DNA of 64,000 nucleotides from Streptomyces spinoverrucosus (GTDB lineage Bacteria > Actinomycetota > Actinomycetes > Streptomycetales > Streptomycetaceae): the NCBI RefSeq assembly GCF_015712165.1, contig NZ_JADPZX010000001.1, positions 3,985,001-4,049,000 on the forward strand, given 5' to 3'. Below the pieces are notes generated by a model that saw only the letters and a program-made list of their open reading frames with translations, was not told the origin of the DNA and did no database searches. Both the position numbers and the translations under genes were made by a program. This document shows positions 50,388 to 60,220 of the stretch, in pieces. The first letter of the stretch is position 1, and each line of letters begins with the position of its first letter.

Positions 50388-52769
50388 GTGATCATGACTG
50401 GGTCGACAGACAGCGGCCACCGGGAGGCGAGCTCCGTGCGTGGCGAGGCGGACCGGGCTTCCTTCGTGGTCGACGACGAGGGTGTCGTGGTGGCGTGGAG
50501 CCCGGCCGCCGAGAGCCTGCTGGGGTACCCCGCGCACCTGGTCCTCGGCCGGGCGGCGAAGCACCTGGTGATCGCGGACGCCGCGGCGGACCGGGAGACG
50601 TCCGGCATGGTCCTCCGGCACCGGGACGGGCGCCACGTCGCCTGCCGGGTGCACGTGCGTGCCGAGCACGACGCGGAGGCGGTGCTGCGCTGGAGAATCG
50701 AGGTGGTGCCCGGCGAGGACGAGACCGCCGCGGCCGTCGACCGGGCGCTGGTGGAGGCGTTGTTCACGCGCTCCCCGCTCGGCCTGTTCGTCCTGGACCC
50801 GCAGCTGCGCCTGACGCGGTACAACACCGCGGCGGAAGGCATGCAGGGCATCCGGGTGACCGAGGGACTGGGGCTGCGGCCCACCGAGGCCTGGCCCGAC
50901 TTCGGCGGCGAGCTCGCCGAACAGGTGATGAGCGAGGTACTGCGGACCGGAGAGCCGGTGCTCTCCTTCGAAAAGCGGGGCCGTCCGCCCGGTGACCCCG
51001 ACCGTGAGCACGTCTACTCGGCTTCCGTGTTCCGGCTTCAGGACGACGACGGCCGGATACTCGGCGTGGCCGACGTGGTGGTCGACGTCACCGAACAGCA
51101 CCGTGCCCGGGAGCGGCTCGCGCTGGCCGCCGAGGCCGGATCCCGGATCGGGACCACCCTGGACGTGCTGCACACCGCGGGTGAACTGGCCGACCTGGTG
51201 GTGCCCGGGCTGGCCGACAGCGTGGCGGTGGACCTGCTGGAGCCGGTGCTGGCCGGGGAGGACGTACCGGAAGGGCCGGGCCGGGCCGGCTGGGACCTTC
51301 GGCGCGCGGCCTCGCGGTCCATCCGTACCGACATCGCCCCGGGCGCGTACGACGTCGGTGAGGTCAGCAGCTACCCCGCCACCGCACCCGCCGCCGAGGT
51401 CCTCACCGACCACAGGCCGCGACTGGTGCCCGTGGTCGACGCGGACAGCGCGTGGATGCGTGGCGACGAGGCCCGTGCCCGGCGGATGCGGCAGGAGCGG
51501 GTCCACTCGCTGATGGTGGTGCCACTGCTGGTCCGCGACCGTGCGCTGGGCCTCGTGGCCCTGTACCGGTGGACCGACCGCGGCGCGTTCGGGGACGACG
51601 ACCTCACGCTGGCCCAGGACCTCGCCGGCCGCGCCGCCCTCGCCCTGGACAACGCGCGCCGCTATGTGCGCGAACGCAACGCCGTGCTGTCGCTGCAGCG
51701 CGGTCTGCTGCCCCCGAACCTGCCCGCCGCCGAAGCGGTGCAGGCGGCACGCCACCGGGTGCACTGCGGTGGGGGCGGCGACTGGACCGATGTCATCGCC
51801 CTTCCCGGGGCCCGCGTGGCTCTTGTGGCGGGCAGCACCCCCGGGCACGGAGTGCGGACCGCGGCCACGATGGGGCGGCTGCGGACGGCCGTGCAGACCC
51901 TGGCCGCTCTCGATCTGGCCCCCGACGAGGTGATGGCCCGCCTGGAGGACCTGGTCCGTCAGACGGACGGCGAGGCCGCCGGCCCGACGGCCCACAGTGC
52001 GGTCGGCGCCACCTGCCTCTATCTGGTCTACGACCCCGTCTCCTGCCGGTGCACCGCGGCCACGGCCGGCCCGGCCGGGCTGGCGATGGTGGGCGCGGAC
52101 GGCACCGTGAGCTACCCGGACATCCCGGCCGGGCCGCCCCTCGGCCGCCCCGGGCCCCCGTTCGCGAAGGCCACGGCCGTGGTGCCCGAGGGAAGCCGGC
52201 TGGTCCTTTTCACCCCGGGGCTGCTGCAGGCCTTCACCGGCGACGCCGGGCAGCGCGAGCTGGAGCGCCTGCTGTTGGCGGCCCGCGAGTCCCCGCAGGA
52301 CCTGTGCCTGAGGCTCACCGAGGCACTGGTGCCCACCGATCCCCCGAACGACGCGGCGGTCCTCGTGGCCCGCACCCGGCCTCTCGATCCCGCCCGCGTC
52401 GCCACCTGGGTGCTGCCCGCCGACCCGGCGGCCGTCGCCACCGCCCGCTCCCTGACCGCCCGCCAGCTGAGCGCCTGGGCCATGGACGACGAGATGTTCT
52501 CCACCGAGCTCATCGTGAGCGAGCTCGTCACGAACGCCATCCGGTACGCCGAGCCGCCGGTGCGGCTGCGCCTGATCCGCGACCGGACGCTGAGCGTGGA
52601 GGTGACCGACGGCAGCAGCGCCGCTCCGTACCTGCGGCACGCCCGCACCACCGACGAGGGCGGCCGTGGTCTGCTGCTGGTCTCGCAGTTCGCGCAGCGG
52701 TGGGGAACCCGTTACGAGGACCGCGGCAAGACGATCTGGGCCGAGGAGCCCCTCTCGGCGGCGGCGTGA
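50388..52769 (+). CDS. PAS-PAS-GAF-SpoIIE-like-ATPase regulator
   Basis: About 793 aa. PAS domains (about 25-120 and 125-235), GAF (about 245-430), PP2C/SpoIIE-like domain (about 445-650) and a C-terminal HATPase domain (SELIVSELVTNAIRYAEPPV, DEGGRGLLLVSQFA). This Streptomyces family controls anti-sigma cascades. Metal-binding Asp of the PP2C motif is changed (GSTPGHG in place of GDVxGHG), so phosphatase activity may be lost. GTG 50388 fits GGGAG best; ATG 50394 is an alternative. Confidence 0.88.
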   Translation: MIMTGSTDSGHREASSVRGEADRASFVVDDEGVVVAWSPAAESLLGYPAHLVLGRAAKHLVIADAAADRETSGMVLRHRDGRHVACRVHVRAEHDAEAVLRWRIEVVPGEDETAAAVDRALVEALFTRSPLGLFVLDPQLRLTRYNTAAEGMQGIRVTEGLGLRPTEAWPDFGGELAEQVMSEVLRTGEPVLSFEKRGRPPGDPDREHVYSASVFRLQDDDGRILGVADVVVDVTEQHRARERLALAAEAGSRIGTTLDVLHTAGELADLVVPGLADSVAVDLLEPVLAGEDVPEGPGRAGWDLRRAASRSIRTDIAPGAYDVGEVSSYPATAPAAEVLTDHRPRLVPVVDADSAWMRGDEARARRMRQERVHSLMVVPLLVRDRALGLVALYRWTDRGAFGDDDLTLAQDLAGRAALALDNARRYVRERNAVLSLQRGLLPPNLPAAEAVQAARHRVHCGGGGDWTDVIALPGARVALVAGSTPGHGVRTAATMGRLRTAVQTLAALDLAPDEVMARLEDLVRQTDGEAAGPTAHSAVGATCLYLVYDPVSCRCTAATAGPAGLAMVGADGTVSYPDIPAGPPLGRPGPPFAKATAVVPEGSRLVLFTPGLLQAFTGDAGQRELERLLLAARESPQDLCLRLTEALVPTDPPNDAAVLVARTRPLDPARVATWVLPADPAAVATARSLTARQLSAWAMDDEMFSTELIVSELVTNAIRYAEPPVRLRLIRDRTLSVEVTDGSSAAPYLRHARTTDEGGRGLLLVSQFAQRWGTRYEDRGKTIWAEEPLSAAA

Positions 52770-52777
52770 CCCACTGG

Positions 52778-55009
52778 TCAGCCGCGCTGGAAGAACTCGA
52801 CCTCGGCCAGGGCCAGATGACGGCCCGGGGACAGACCGACGGGTGAGCGCAGGGTCAGGCGGACCGTCTTGACGTCGCTGATCCCGGTGGGGATCGTCTG
52901 CGGGCCCGGTTTGTCGCTGAGGGTGAGCTCCTTGTGGTGCCGCTCGCCGTTCTGCGTGGTCACGTCCATGTCGAGCTGGAGCGCTCGTGCCTGGCGGCGG
53001 TAGTCCTCCGGCTTCGCGGACGCGCCGTTGGTGACGATCAGGTCGACCAGCCGGAACGGCTTGCCGAAGGTGTACGTCACCGACGCGTCCGGCGCGGGCG
53101 CGCCCCAGTAGCGGTTGCTCAGGCCGTCCGTGGTGTTCGTCGCCGGGTGCCGGGGGATCTCGGCGCTCGCCTCGGTGTCCGCGGGGGTCACGGGCTTGGC
53201 CTTGCCGAGTTTGTCCCGGGTGTCCTCGAACAGGGCGCGTCCGGCCGGGAGCAGCAGGAAACCGGCCGCGCAGAGCGCCAGCACCACGGCCAGGATCACC
53301 AGCAGCCGCACCGCCCGGCCGGAACTCGCCCGCACCCGGCGCCGGAACGGCCACACGGTCCGCCACCACGGCAGCGGGTCGGGCTTGGCGACGGGCTTCA
53401 GCTCGGCCGCGCAGCGCCGGCAGAACCGGCGGCCCGGTTGGTTGGGCGTGCCGCAGGCGGGGCAGGGCCTGCCCGCGACGTCGTCGGGCACCGCCACGGG
53501 CCGTACGACAGGCCGGGGGGCCACGGGCTTCGCGGGGTGTACGGGGACGGGGTCCGGCGTCGGTGGGTCGGGGGTCGGGGTCGGGGTGGCTGGAGGGCGG
53601 GGGCCGGGGGTGTTCCGGGTGGTCGGCGTCCGGGGGGTGGTGGGGGCGGACGGTGCGGATGGCGTCCCTGGGGTGATCGGGGCCGACGGTGCCGACGGCG
53701 TCCCTGGGGTAATCGGGGCCGACGGTGCGGCGGGCGGGGTCTGCGGTGGCTGTGCCGTCGTACCCGGAGCGGCGGGTGCGGAGTGCGAAGGTCCGTCGGG
53801 GGTTTCGTCGTGTGCGTCGTCTTCGTCGTCGCGGGTGGTCGGAGGGTGTGCAGGCGCAGGGGGCTCGGTGCGTACGTCGTCGGGGCCGGCCTGGGGTGGA
53901 GGGGTCGACGCGTCCTGCTGGCCGGGGGCCTCGTCACCGGTGCGCGAGTCCGCGGCGTTCGGAGTGCTCGTCCCCCTGACCGCGCGGCCAAGGCTCGTCA
54001 GCCGGTTCCGCAGCGACAGGCCGCGGCCGGGCGCGGCGGACGCCGACGCGGCCCCCGAACGCGACGCCGACCCGCCGCCCGAACGCGACACCGGCTCATC
54101 CGCCGAACTCGACCCCGACTCGCCCGCCGAACGCGACGCCAACCCGCCGCCCGACGCCGCCGGCTCGCCCCCCGAACGCGACGCCGGCTCATCCGCCGAA
54201 CTCGACCCCGACGCGCCCCCCGAACGCGACGCCAACCCGCCGCCCGACCGCGACGCCGGCTCGCCCCCCGAACGCGACGCCGGCTCATCCGCCGAACTCG
54301 ACCCCGACGCGCCCCCCGAACGCGACACCAACCCGCCGCCCGAACTCGACCCCGACTCGCCAGCCGGGCTTGACGCGGGCGCCGGAGACCCGCCCGGCGC
54401 CGTCGTGTCCCGGGCGGCCGAGGGCGCCGACGATGTGCCCCGGGCGGACGACTGCCGACTCTCCGAGGGCGTGCTCGGGACGTACGGATCCCGGGACACC
54501 GACGCCGCACTCGGAGCCGACGAACCCCGAGACCCCGACCCCATGCCCGAAGCCGACGAACCCCGAGACCCCGACCCCATGCCCGAAGCCGACGGACCCC
54601 CGGACCCCGACCCCATACCCGAAGCCGACGAACCCCCAGACCCCGACCCCACACCCGAAGCCGACGAACCCCCAGACCCCGACCCCACACCCGAAGCCGA
54701 CGAACCCCCAGACCCCGACCCCACACCCGAAGCCGACGAACCCCCAGACCCCGACCCCACACCCGAAGCCGACGAACCCCCAGACCCCGACCCCACACCC
54801 GAAGCCGACGAACCCCCGGACCCCGACGCCCCACCCGCCGCCGACGGACCCCGGGACCCCAAGGGCGTGCTCGGAGCCGGTGGGTTCGGGGGCTCCGTGG
54901 TGGGGTTCGGTGTCGGTGTTGGGTCGGACCAGCCCAGGTACGAGCCGCAGTTGCCGCAGAAGTCGTCCCCGGAGTCGTTGGACGCCCCGCACGCGGGACA
55001 CGCGCGCAT
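52778..55009 (-). CDS. Zinc-ribbon, single-TM, discoidin-like protein of the injection-system cluster
   Basis: 743 aa. N-terminal zinc ribbon (CPACGASN...CGNCGSY), ~480 residues of low-complexity Gly/Ser/Ala and Pro/Thr repeats, a second zinc ribbon (CPACGTPNQPGRRFCRRCAA), one helix (VRLLVILAVVLALCAAGFLL) and an exported C-terminal discoidin-like beta domain. Layout and position match what is described for CisA, the membrane anchor of Streptomyces contractile injection systems; I infer that role. Repeat length probably varies between strains. Confidence 0.75.
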   Translation of the reverse strand: MRACPACGASNDSGDDFCGNCGSYLGWSDPTPTPNPTTEPPNPPAPSTPLGSRGPSAAGGASGSGGSSASGVGSGSGGSSASGVGSGSGGSSASGVGSGSGGSSASGVGSGSGGSSASGVGSGSGGSSASGMGSGSGGPSASGMGSGSRGSSASGMGSGSRGSSAPSAASVSRDPYVPSTPSESRQSSARGTSSAPSAARDTTAPGGSPAPASSPAGESGSSSGGGLVSRSGGASGSSSADEPASRSGGEPASRSGGGLASRSGGASGSSSADEPASRSGGEPAASGGGLASRSAGESGSSSADEPVSRSGGGSASRSGAASASAAPGRGLSLRNRLTSLGRAVRGTSTPNAADSRTGDEAPGQQDASTPPPQAGPDDVRTEPPAPAHPPTTRDDEDDAHDETPDGPSHSAPAAPGTTAQPPQTPPAAPSAPITPGTPSAPSAPITPGTPSAPSAPTTPRTPTTRNTPGPRPPATPTPTPDPPTPDPVPVHPAKPVAPRPVVRPVAVPDDVAGRPCPACGTPNQPGRRFCRRCAAELKPVAKPDPLPWWRTVWPFRRRVRASSGRAVRLLVILAVVLALCAAGFLLLPAGRALFEDTRDKLGKAKPVTPADTEASAEIPRHPATNTTDGLSNRYWGAPAPDASVTYTFGKPFRLVDLIVTNGASAKPEDYRRQARALQLDMDVTTQNGERHHKELTLSDKPGPQTIPTGISDVKTVRLTLRSPVGLSPGRHLALAEVEFFQRG
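54500..54850 (-). repeat. In-frame 36-bp tandem repeats
   Basis: About nine copies of a 36-base unit coding for GSGSGGSSASGV inside the zinc-ribbon membrane protein; later copies are nearly identical. Prone to slippage. Confidence 0.85.
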
Positions 55010-55013
55010 GGCG

Positions 55014-55577
55014 TCACCTCCCTTCGTCGGCGGGCGGGCCGGGCAGGAGCTCCACCCGGCAGACGGTGTGCACCGGGCACATGGCCCGGACGATCTCGCG
55101 GACCCGGTCCGGGTCCACCCGCTGCTCGCGGCCCGGCCACACCCGGACCAGCGTCTCGGCGGCGGGCTGCGGCGGCAGGTCGGATCCGGCGGTGCTCGAC
55201 CACACCGCGCCGCCGTCCCCGGTCACCTCGGCGTGCACGCCGAGCGCGAGGCGCAGCGCCTCGACCAGGCCGCGCCTGGTGCCGCGCCACCGGTGCAGCT
55301 CGACCGCGCGGACGACCGCCTCGCGGCGCAGCTCCACCGGCCAGTGCGGGTCGTCGGCGACGCCCACCCACGACGCCAGCCAGGCCAGGAAGTCGGTCGG
55401 CGTCACCCGGGGGTCGAGGTAGGCGGGCAGGTTGTCGAGGGTCGCGAACACCGGGGCGAGGACGGTGTCGAGACCGGCGGTGAAACGTTGCGCGAAGTCG
55501 TCGTCGGCGTAGAGGGCCGGGAGCTGTTCGCCGATCGGGTAGCGGCTCGGCAGACCGGGTACGGCGGCGCGGCTCAT
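55014..55577 (-). CDS. gpI-like phage tail/baseplate protein
   Basis: 187 aa. RYPIGEQLPALYADDDFAQR, FLAWLASWVGVADDPHWPVE and HRWRGTRRGLVEALRLALGV are the phage tail protein I blocks. Builds the baseplate wedge with the gpJ-like protein. ATG in ATGA overlap with the preceding gene. Confidence 0.9.
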   Translation of the reverse strand: MSRAAVPGLPSRYPIGEQLPALYADDDFAQRFTAGLDTVLAPVFATLDNLPAYLDPRVTPTDFLAWLASWVGVADDPHWPVELRREAVVRAVELHRWRGTRRGLVEALRLALGVHAEVTGDGGAVWSSTAGSDLPPQPAAETLVRVWPGREQRVDPDRVREIVRAMCPVHTVCRVELLPGPPADEGR

Positions 55578-57547
55578 CCGCGCACCCCTCCCCGCGCCTC
55601 CGGCTCGACCGCCGTGACGACGACCTGGTGCTGGTACGAGAAGACCAGCGCGCCCGCGGCCAGGTCGATGCGGTCCGTCGGGGCGCCCCGGCGGCCGATG
55701 ATCGGGTCGGCGGGGAAGAGGCGGATCTCCTCCACCAGCGCGTTGCCGGTGGCGCGTTGGATCACGCCGAACACCTCGCCGTACTGGACCGGCCGCCCGA
55801 ACGGCCAGCCGGTGCCGTCGGGACCGCCGTGCAGCGGGTTGAGGTGCCGGAACAGCGCGTCGAGCGCCGCGTCGCGCACCCGGTCGGTGTCGCCCGGTGC
55901 CGCCGCCAGCCGGGCTACGACGGTGACGCCCTGGTAGACGGGCGGTTCCACCACGAGCCGGGTGCCGATCAGGCGTCGCTCGTCGAGGGTCGCGGTGATC
56001 GCCCGGAGTACCTGCTCGGAGGGGATGAGCTGCTCGAAGCGGAGCCGGTCGTCGCCTTCGTCGGCGACCGCGTCCGGCACCACCAGGACCCGTACCGCGC
56101 CCGCGTCCTCGGCGGCGGGCAGGCAGCGGACCCGGCGTACCGAGGGTGCCGCCTGGCGGCTGAGGATCTCGTAGTCCTCGGCGGTCACCGCCCGTTCCTG
56201 CATCCGCAGCGCCTCGGGGGCGCGCAGCCTGGCGTTGGCGACGGTCTCCCCGGCGACGCCGCCGCGCGCCGCCTCCCGGTTGCCGACCCGGGCGACGTAC
56301 GGCACGGAGCTGAGCAGGACGGAGATCGCGCCGCGGGCGACGTTGCCGGCCGGGCCGCCGCCGGTGCGGTAGCGGGCGACCCTGATGTGGGCGCCCTTGG
56401 GCGGCACGGCGCCGCACTGCCGCAGCGTGCCGTCGGGTTCGCGCAGCGCCGGGGGGAAGGTGAACTCGCCGGTGGTGGCGTCCACGCGGACGTGCCGGTC
56501 GGCGGGCCCGGAGCGGCCGAAGTGCTCGACGACGTCCCAGCGTTGCCACCCCTCGGGCGAGGACACCTCGACGACGGGAGGTTCGCCGTCGAGGAGGACC
56601 GGCGGGCGGGTGAGCCGGAACGTCTGCCCGGCGACCCCCTCAGAGGTGCCGAGCGGTACGTCGGTCACGGTCTCGGCGTGCTCGACGGACATGGTGCCGC
56701 CCACGGTGAACACCGCCGCCTCACGCACGGTGGGGGACTCCGAGTAGAACGGCTGGCCCGGCTCCGCCTCGGTGACCCGGCAGCGCAGCCAGCCGGCCCG
56801 GGTCCCGCCGATCACCGACGCCGTGTGTCCGGCCGGTACGTGGACGATGACCTCGCCGGGCCGGTTCAGCCCGCCGGTGGTGTCGGTGCCGGTCTCGCAC
56901 ACCCGCCAGCCGCCGCCGTCCCACGCCTCCCACACCAGCGGGGGCTGGCGCGGGTCCACGCCGACGCCCTCCACGCGGCTGTCCAGGCGCACCGCGACGA
57001 TGCAGCGCGGCACCGCCGTCGGCAGGCCGAACAGCAGCGCGTCACCCGGCTCGGGGGCCGTCTGGAAGCAGGGTACGTCGCGGCCCTCGGCGAGCATCCC
57101 GGTGCGGTCGGTCTGCTCACCGGTCCGGGGCGCGGCCACCAGGCGGGTCAACTCGCTGGGGACGATGCGCAGTTCGTCGGTGGTGGTGAACACCACGGGC
57201 TCGTCGGTCTCGCCGCGTGCGGTGGTCACCTCGGTGCCGGCGGGCAGCGCCACCGTGTCGGGCTGCGGCGCGGACAGCCAGAAGTCGACATCGGCCGTGG
57301 CGGCGGCCGGCGGGAACAGGCGGATGCCCAGCAGGTCGAGGAACGCGGTGTAGTTCTTGTCCGGGACCCGGTTCAGCCGGTACAGCAGCTGGTCCACCAG
57401 GTAGGCGAACGTCTCGATCAGGGTGACGCCCGGGTCGGAGACGTTGTGGTCGGTCCACTCGGGGGCGCGCTGCTGCACGTACCGCTTCGCCTCGTCGACG
57501 AGTTGCTGGAAGCGCCGGTCGTCCAGGTTGGGAGAGGGCAGGGCCAT
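55574..57547 (-). CDS. gpJ-like baseplate wedge protein
   Basis: 657 aa. N-terminal DDRRFQQLVDEAKRYVQQRA, HNVSDPGVTLIETFAYLVDQ and the C-terminal RAPEALRMQERAVTAEDYEI, LLVRVWP-type ends match putative baseplate assembly proteins of contractile systems. ATG 57547 overlaps the gp25 stop. Confidence 0.92.
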   Translation of the reverse strand: MALPSPNLDDRRFQQLVDEAKRYVQQRAPEWTDHNVSDPGVTLIETFAYLVDQLLYRLNRVPDKNYTAFLDLLGIRLFPPAAATADVDFWLSAPQPDTVALPAGTEVTTARGETDEPVVFTTTDELRIVPSELTRLVAAPRTGEQTDRTGMLAEGRDVPCFQTAPEPGDALLFGLPTAVPRCIVAVRLDSRVEGVGVDPRQPPLVWEAWDGGGWRVCETGTDTTGGLNRPGEVIVHVPAGHTASVIGGTRAGWLRCRVTEAEPGQPFYSESPTVREAAVFTVGGTMSVEHAETVTDVPLGTSEGVAGQTFRLTRPPVLLDGEPPVVEVSSPEGWQRWDVVEHFGRSGPADRHVRVDATTGEFTFPPALREPDGTLRQCGAVPPKGAHIRVARYRTGGGPAGNVARGAISVLLSSVPYVARVGNREAARGGVAGETVANARLRAPEALRMQERAVTAEDYEILSRQAAPSVRRVRCLPAAEDAGAVRVLVVPDAVADEGDDRLRFEQLIPSEQVLRAITATLDERRLIGTRLVVEPPVYQGVTVVARLAAAPGDTDRVRDAALDALFRHLNPLHGGPDGTGWPFGRPVQYGEVFGVIQRATGNALVEEIRLFPADPIIGRRGAPTDRIDLAAGALVFSYQHQVVVTAVEPEARGGVRG

Positions 57548-58005
57548 CAGGCGGCGCCCCGTTCCCCGGTCGCCGCCTCGAAGCCCGTACCGAGTTCCTC
57601 GTCGAGGGCGTCGTCGGAGGGGATCGTGTAGAAGGGGAAGACCAGGTTGCGCCGGTCGTTGGTGGAGCGCACGGTGTAGTGCACGTCGATGTAGAGGGTG
57701 CCGGCCTCGACGGCGTCGAAGGCGACCATCACGTCGTCCACCGCGATCCGCGGCTCCCAGCGCTCCAGGGCCTCGCGTACCTGCTGTGCGACGCGCCCGG
57801 CGGTGGCGCCGTCGCCGGGGGCGAAGACGTAGTCGTGGATGCCGCAGCCGAACTCGGGGCGCATGGGGCGCTCGCCGGGCGCGGTGCCGAGCACCAGGCG
57901 GATCGCCTCCTCGATCTCCCGCTCCCGCTCGACCATGCCGATCCCGCCGGTCGGTCCGACCCGCAGCGGGAACGCCCAGCCGCGGCCGATGAACCGCTCG
58001 CTCAC
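57547..58005 (-). CDS. gp25-like baseplate protein
   Basis: 152 aa from a GTG that overlaps the PAAR stop. FPLRVGPTGGIGMVEREREI, RPMRPEFGCGIHDYVFAP and REALERWEPRI are the gp25/lysozyme-like baseplate blocks. Initiates sheath assembly at the baseplate. Confidence 0.93.
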   Translation of the reverse strand: MSERFIGRGWAFPLRVGPTGGIGMVEREREIEEAIRLVLGTAPGERPMRPEFGCGIHDYVFAPGDGATAGRVAQQVREALERWEPRIAVDDVMVAFDAVEAGTLYIDVHYTVRSTNDRRNLVFPFYTIPSDDALDEELGTGFEAATGERGAA

Positions 58006-58322
58006 ACCGCACCGCCGATCATGACGTTCATGGCGCCGGTGACGACCATCGCGCCGCACGTGCTCTGGTCGCGCATCTTCGCGGCCGGCAACCCGCCGAT
58101 GAGTACCTGTCCCTTGGTGGCCGAGGCCGGGTCGGGCTTGATCACGTTGGCCGGTCCCAGGGCCGCGTGCTGGGGGATCGGACAGGCGACCAGGCTGCCC
58201 ACGACGGCGGCGGGTTTGCCGCCGATCAGCACGGTCGCCACCCGCGCTGCGGCTCCGGGCGGCGGGGTGGTGATCCGGCCGCCGTGGTTGGTGGGGTCAC
58301 CGGTACGGGCTGCGGCTGGCAT
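58002..58322 (-). CDS. PAAR-domain spike tip
   Basis: 106 aa. AARTGDPTNHGG, VLIGGKPAAVVGS, and DQSTCGAMVVTGAMNVMIGG form the beta-cone with PAAR-like repeats that caps the spike. AAGGAG six bases before the ATG. Between VgrG-like and gp25 genes. Confidence 0.93.
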   Translation of the reverse strand: MPAAARTGDPTNHGGRITTPPPGAAARVATVLIGGKPAAVVGSLVACPIPQHAALGPANVIKPDPASATKGQVLIGGLPAAKMRDQSTCGAMVVTGAMNVMIGGAV

Positions 58323-58396
58323 GCGGTGCTCCTTGCGGGAAGGTCGGCGGCCTGGAGGCCTCGCGGTTTCGGTTGGTGCGGACAGTGGCCGGGGCC

Positions 58397-60220
58397 TCAG
58401 TTGATGTGGACGAACTTGCCGTTGAGGACGGCCTTCAGACCGCCGTCGACCGTGGCGTCGGTCTTTCCGGTGACGCCCACCGAACGGCCGTCGATCTGGA
58501 CCGAGTTGGTGCCGTTGATGTTCACGTCCTTGGCGTTCACGGTCACGGTGCCCGTCTTCGCCTCCAGCGTGATGCCGCTGTTGTCGAGCACGACGGAGCT
58601 GACGGGGTTGGCCTTGGTCGCGTACACCGTCAGCTCGATCCGGTTCCGCCGGTCGTCCAGGAACACCTCCAGGCGCTCGTCGGCGGTCATCAGCCGCACC
58701 CCCGAGCGCCCGGGCGCCCGGGCGTCCAGCAGCTCCACCCGGTGTCCCGAACGCGACACGATGGAGCGGCGGTTGACCTTCCCGGTGGTCTTGTCGATCA
58801 GCGGGACGTCGTGCGGCGACGGCTTGTCCACGCCGTTGTAGAGCCCGCCGATGACGTAGGGGCTGTCCAGCAGGCCCTGTTCGAAGCCGACCAGGACCTC
58901 GTCGTTGACCTCCGGGCTCACCACGCCTCCGCCGCCCTTGCCGCCCCACTGCACGGTGCGCACCCAGTCGGTGACGTAGGTGTCGTCCAGCCAGGGGAAC
59001 GTCAGCTTCACGGCGCCGCTCTCGGCGCCGCCCGGCTCGCCCACGTCCGTCACCACGCCGATCGCCAGACCGGGCATGCGCGGGCCGCGGGACGGCGCGT
59101 TGGCGCCGGTGACCAGGCCGGTCAGGGAACGGTCGGGGCTGGCGCTCACCCACACCGTCGTCCGGTATCCGCCGTGCGGTTCGAGGACGTGCTGCACCGC
59201 CGTCGCGGTGTACTTGCCGGAGAACGCCTTCCCGACGTTGCCGAGCGTCACGGGCTTGCCCGCCCGCAGCACGGGGTTGCCCTCGGCGACCACCTCCAGC
59301 TCCCCGAAGCCCGCGCTGACCTGGGCGGCCACGGCGTCGGCGACCGCCCTCGTCTCGGCCTGGGTGCGGTACGGGGTGTCGGTGACGGTCAGCTTGGACG
59401 ACTTGCCGAACCGGGCGGCGAACTGCGGGGCCAGGCCCGGCACCACCGTGTCACTGGTCACCGACGGCTGCCGGGCCACCAGCGGCCGCTTCGTGGTGAC
59501 GTCCCAGCCGCGCACCTCGACCTGCTGCGCGCCGTCCGCGGCCGACAGGGAGGCCCGCAGGGTCAGCAGGTTCCGCCCGTACTCCAGCACCATCGGGTTC
59601 CGGGTGGCCGAGGTCGACGGCGCGGGCGCGCCGGACGCCTGCTGCGGCTTGGTGAACTGCAGCAGCCCCTTGTCGTCGACACGCACCTGCGCGCCGCTCT
59701 CGGCGGCCAGGAACTGCAGGAAGTCCCAGTCGGACACGTTGGCCTGGGAGAGCTGCTGGTAGGTGACCGGCGCGGCCTGCACGGTTCCGCAGGTCAGCCC
59801 GGCCCCGGCGGCCACCTTGCGGACGATGGCGGCCGCCGTCATGTTCCGGTACGCCACCACCTTGCGGCCCCGCTGGAGGCGGTGCGCCTTGGAGTAGGCG
59901 CGCACCACGGTGAACGAGCCCGTGCGGTCCCGGTCCGCCTCCAGGGCGGTCACCTCGCCGTTGAACAGCCGCTCGCGCGCCTTCCCGATCACGGTCTCCA
60001 CCGAGACCTTGAGCGGGGTGCCGATGGTGATGCCGGTCTTGCTCAGGAACTCGTGGTCGGGGTCGCGGAAGGTGAGCACCGCCGCGTCCGGCAGGCCCAC
60101 GTTCTCGTCGACCACACAGCTCACCAGCTGGGCGGCCCAGACCGGCGGAAGTTCGCCGGGCGTCTCCACGATCGGGTCCGCCGCGAACGACCGGCCGCCA
60201 CGCTCCGCGGCAGTACTCAA
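58397..60220 (-). CDS. VgrG/gp5-like spike protein
   Basis: 607 aa. gp27-like hub at the N-terminus (DAAVLTFRDPDHEF, LSQANVSDWDFLQFLAAESG), gp5 OB-fold (LTFPWLDDTYVTDWVRTVQW, EVNDEVLVGFEQGLLDSPYV) and a C-terminal beta-helix (TVTVNAKDVNINGTNSVQID). Forms the piercing spike. TTG start overlaps the upstream stop (TTGA) with AGGAGGAG before it. Confidence 0.93.
   Translation of the reverse strand: MSTAAERGGRSFAADPIVETPGELPPVWAAQLVSCVVDENVGLPDAAVLTFRDPDHEFLSKTGITIGTPLKVSVETVIGKARERLFNGEVTALEADRDRTGSFTVVRAYSKAHRLQRGRKVVAYRNMTAAAIVRKVAAGAGLTCGTVQAAPVTYQQLSQANVSDWDFLQFLAAESGAQVRVDDKGLLQFTKPQQASGAPAPSTSATRNPMVLEYGRNLLTLRASLSAADGAQQVEVRGWDVTTKRPLVARQPSVTSDTVVPGLAPQFAARFGKSSKLTVTDTPYRTQAETRAVADAVAAQVSAGFGELEVVAEGNPVLRAGKPVTLGNVGKAFSGKYTATAVQHVLEPHGGYRTTVWVSASPDRSLTGLVTGANAPSRGPRMPGLAIGVVTDVGEPGGAESGAVKLTFPWLDDTYVTDWVRTVQWGGKGGGGVVSPEVNDEVLVGFEQGLLDSPYVIGGLYNGVDKPSPHDVPLIDKTTGKVNRRSIVSRSGHRVELLDARAPGRSGVRLMTADERLEVFLDDRRNRIELTVYATKANPVSSVVLDNSGITLEAKTGTVTVNAKDVNINGTNSVQIDGRSVGVTGKTDATVDGGLKAVLNGKFVHIN

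Noticed and set aside
50346..53369. 1007-codon minus-strand frame opposite the SpoIIE-like gene
   Set aside because: No domain, no start signal, overlaps conserved domains on the plus strand.
54500..54850. CRISPR-like array of 36-bp repeats
   Set aside because: No unique spacers; units are contiguous and in frame with a coding sequence.
53115..55937. 940-codon plus-strand frame opposite the zinc-ribbon membrane gene
   Set aside because: Low-complexity Pro/Asp/Glu mirror of the Gly/Ser repeats; no start with a ribosome site, runs through three real genes on the other strand.
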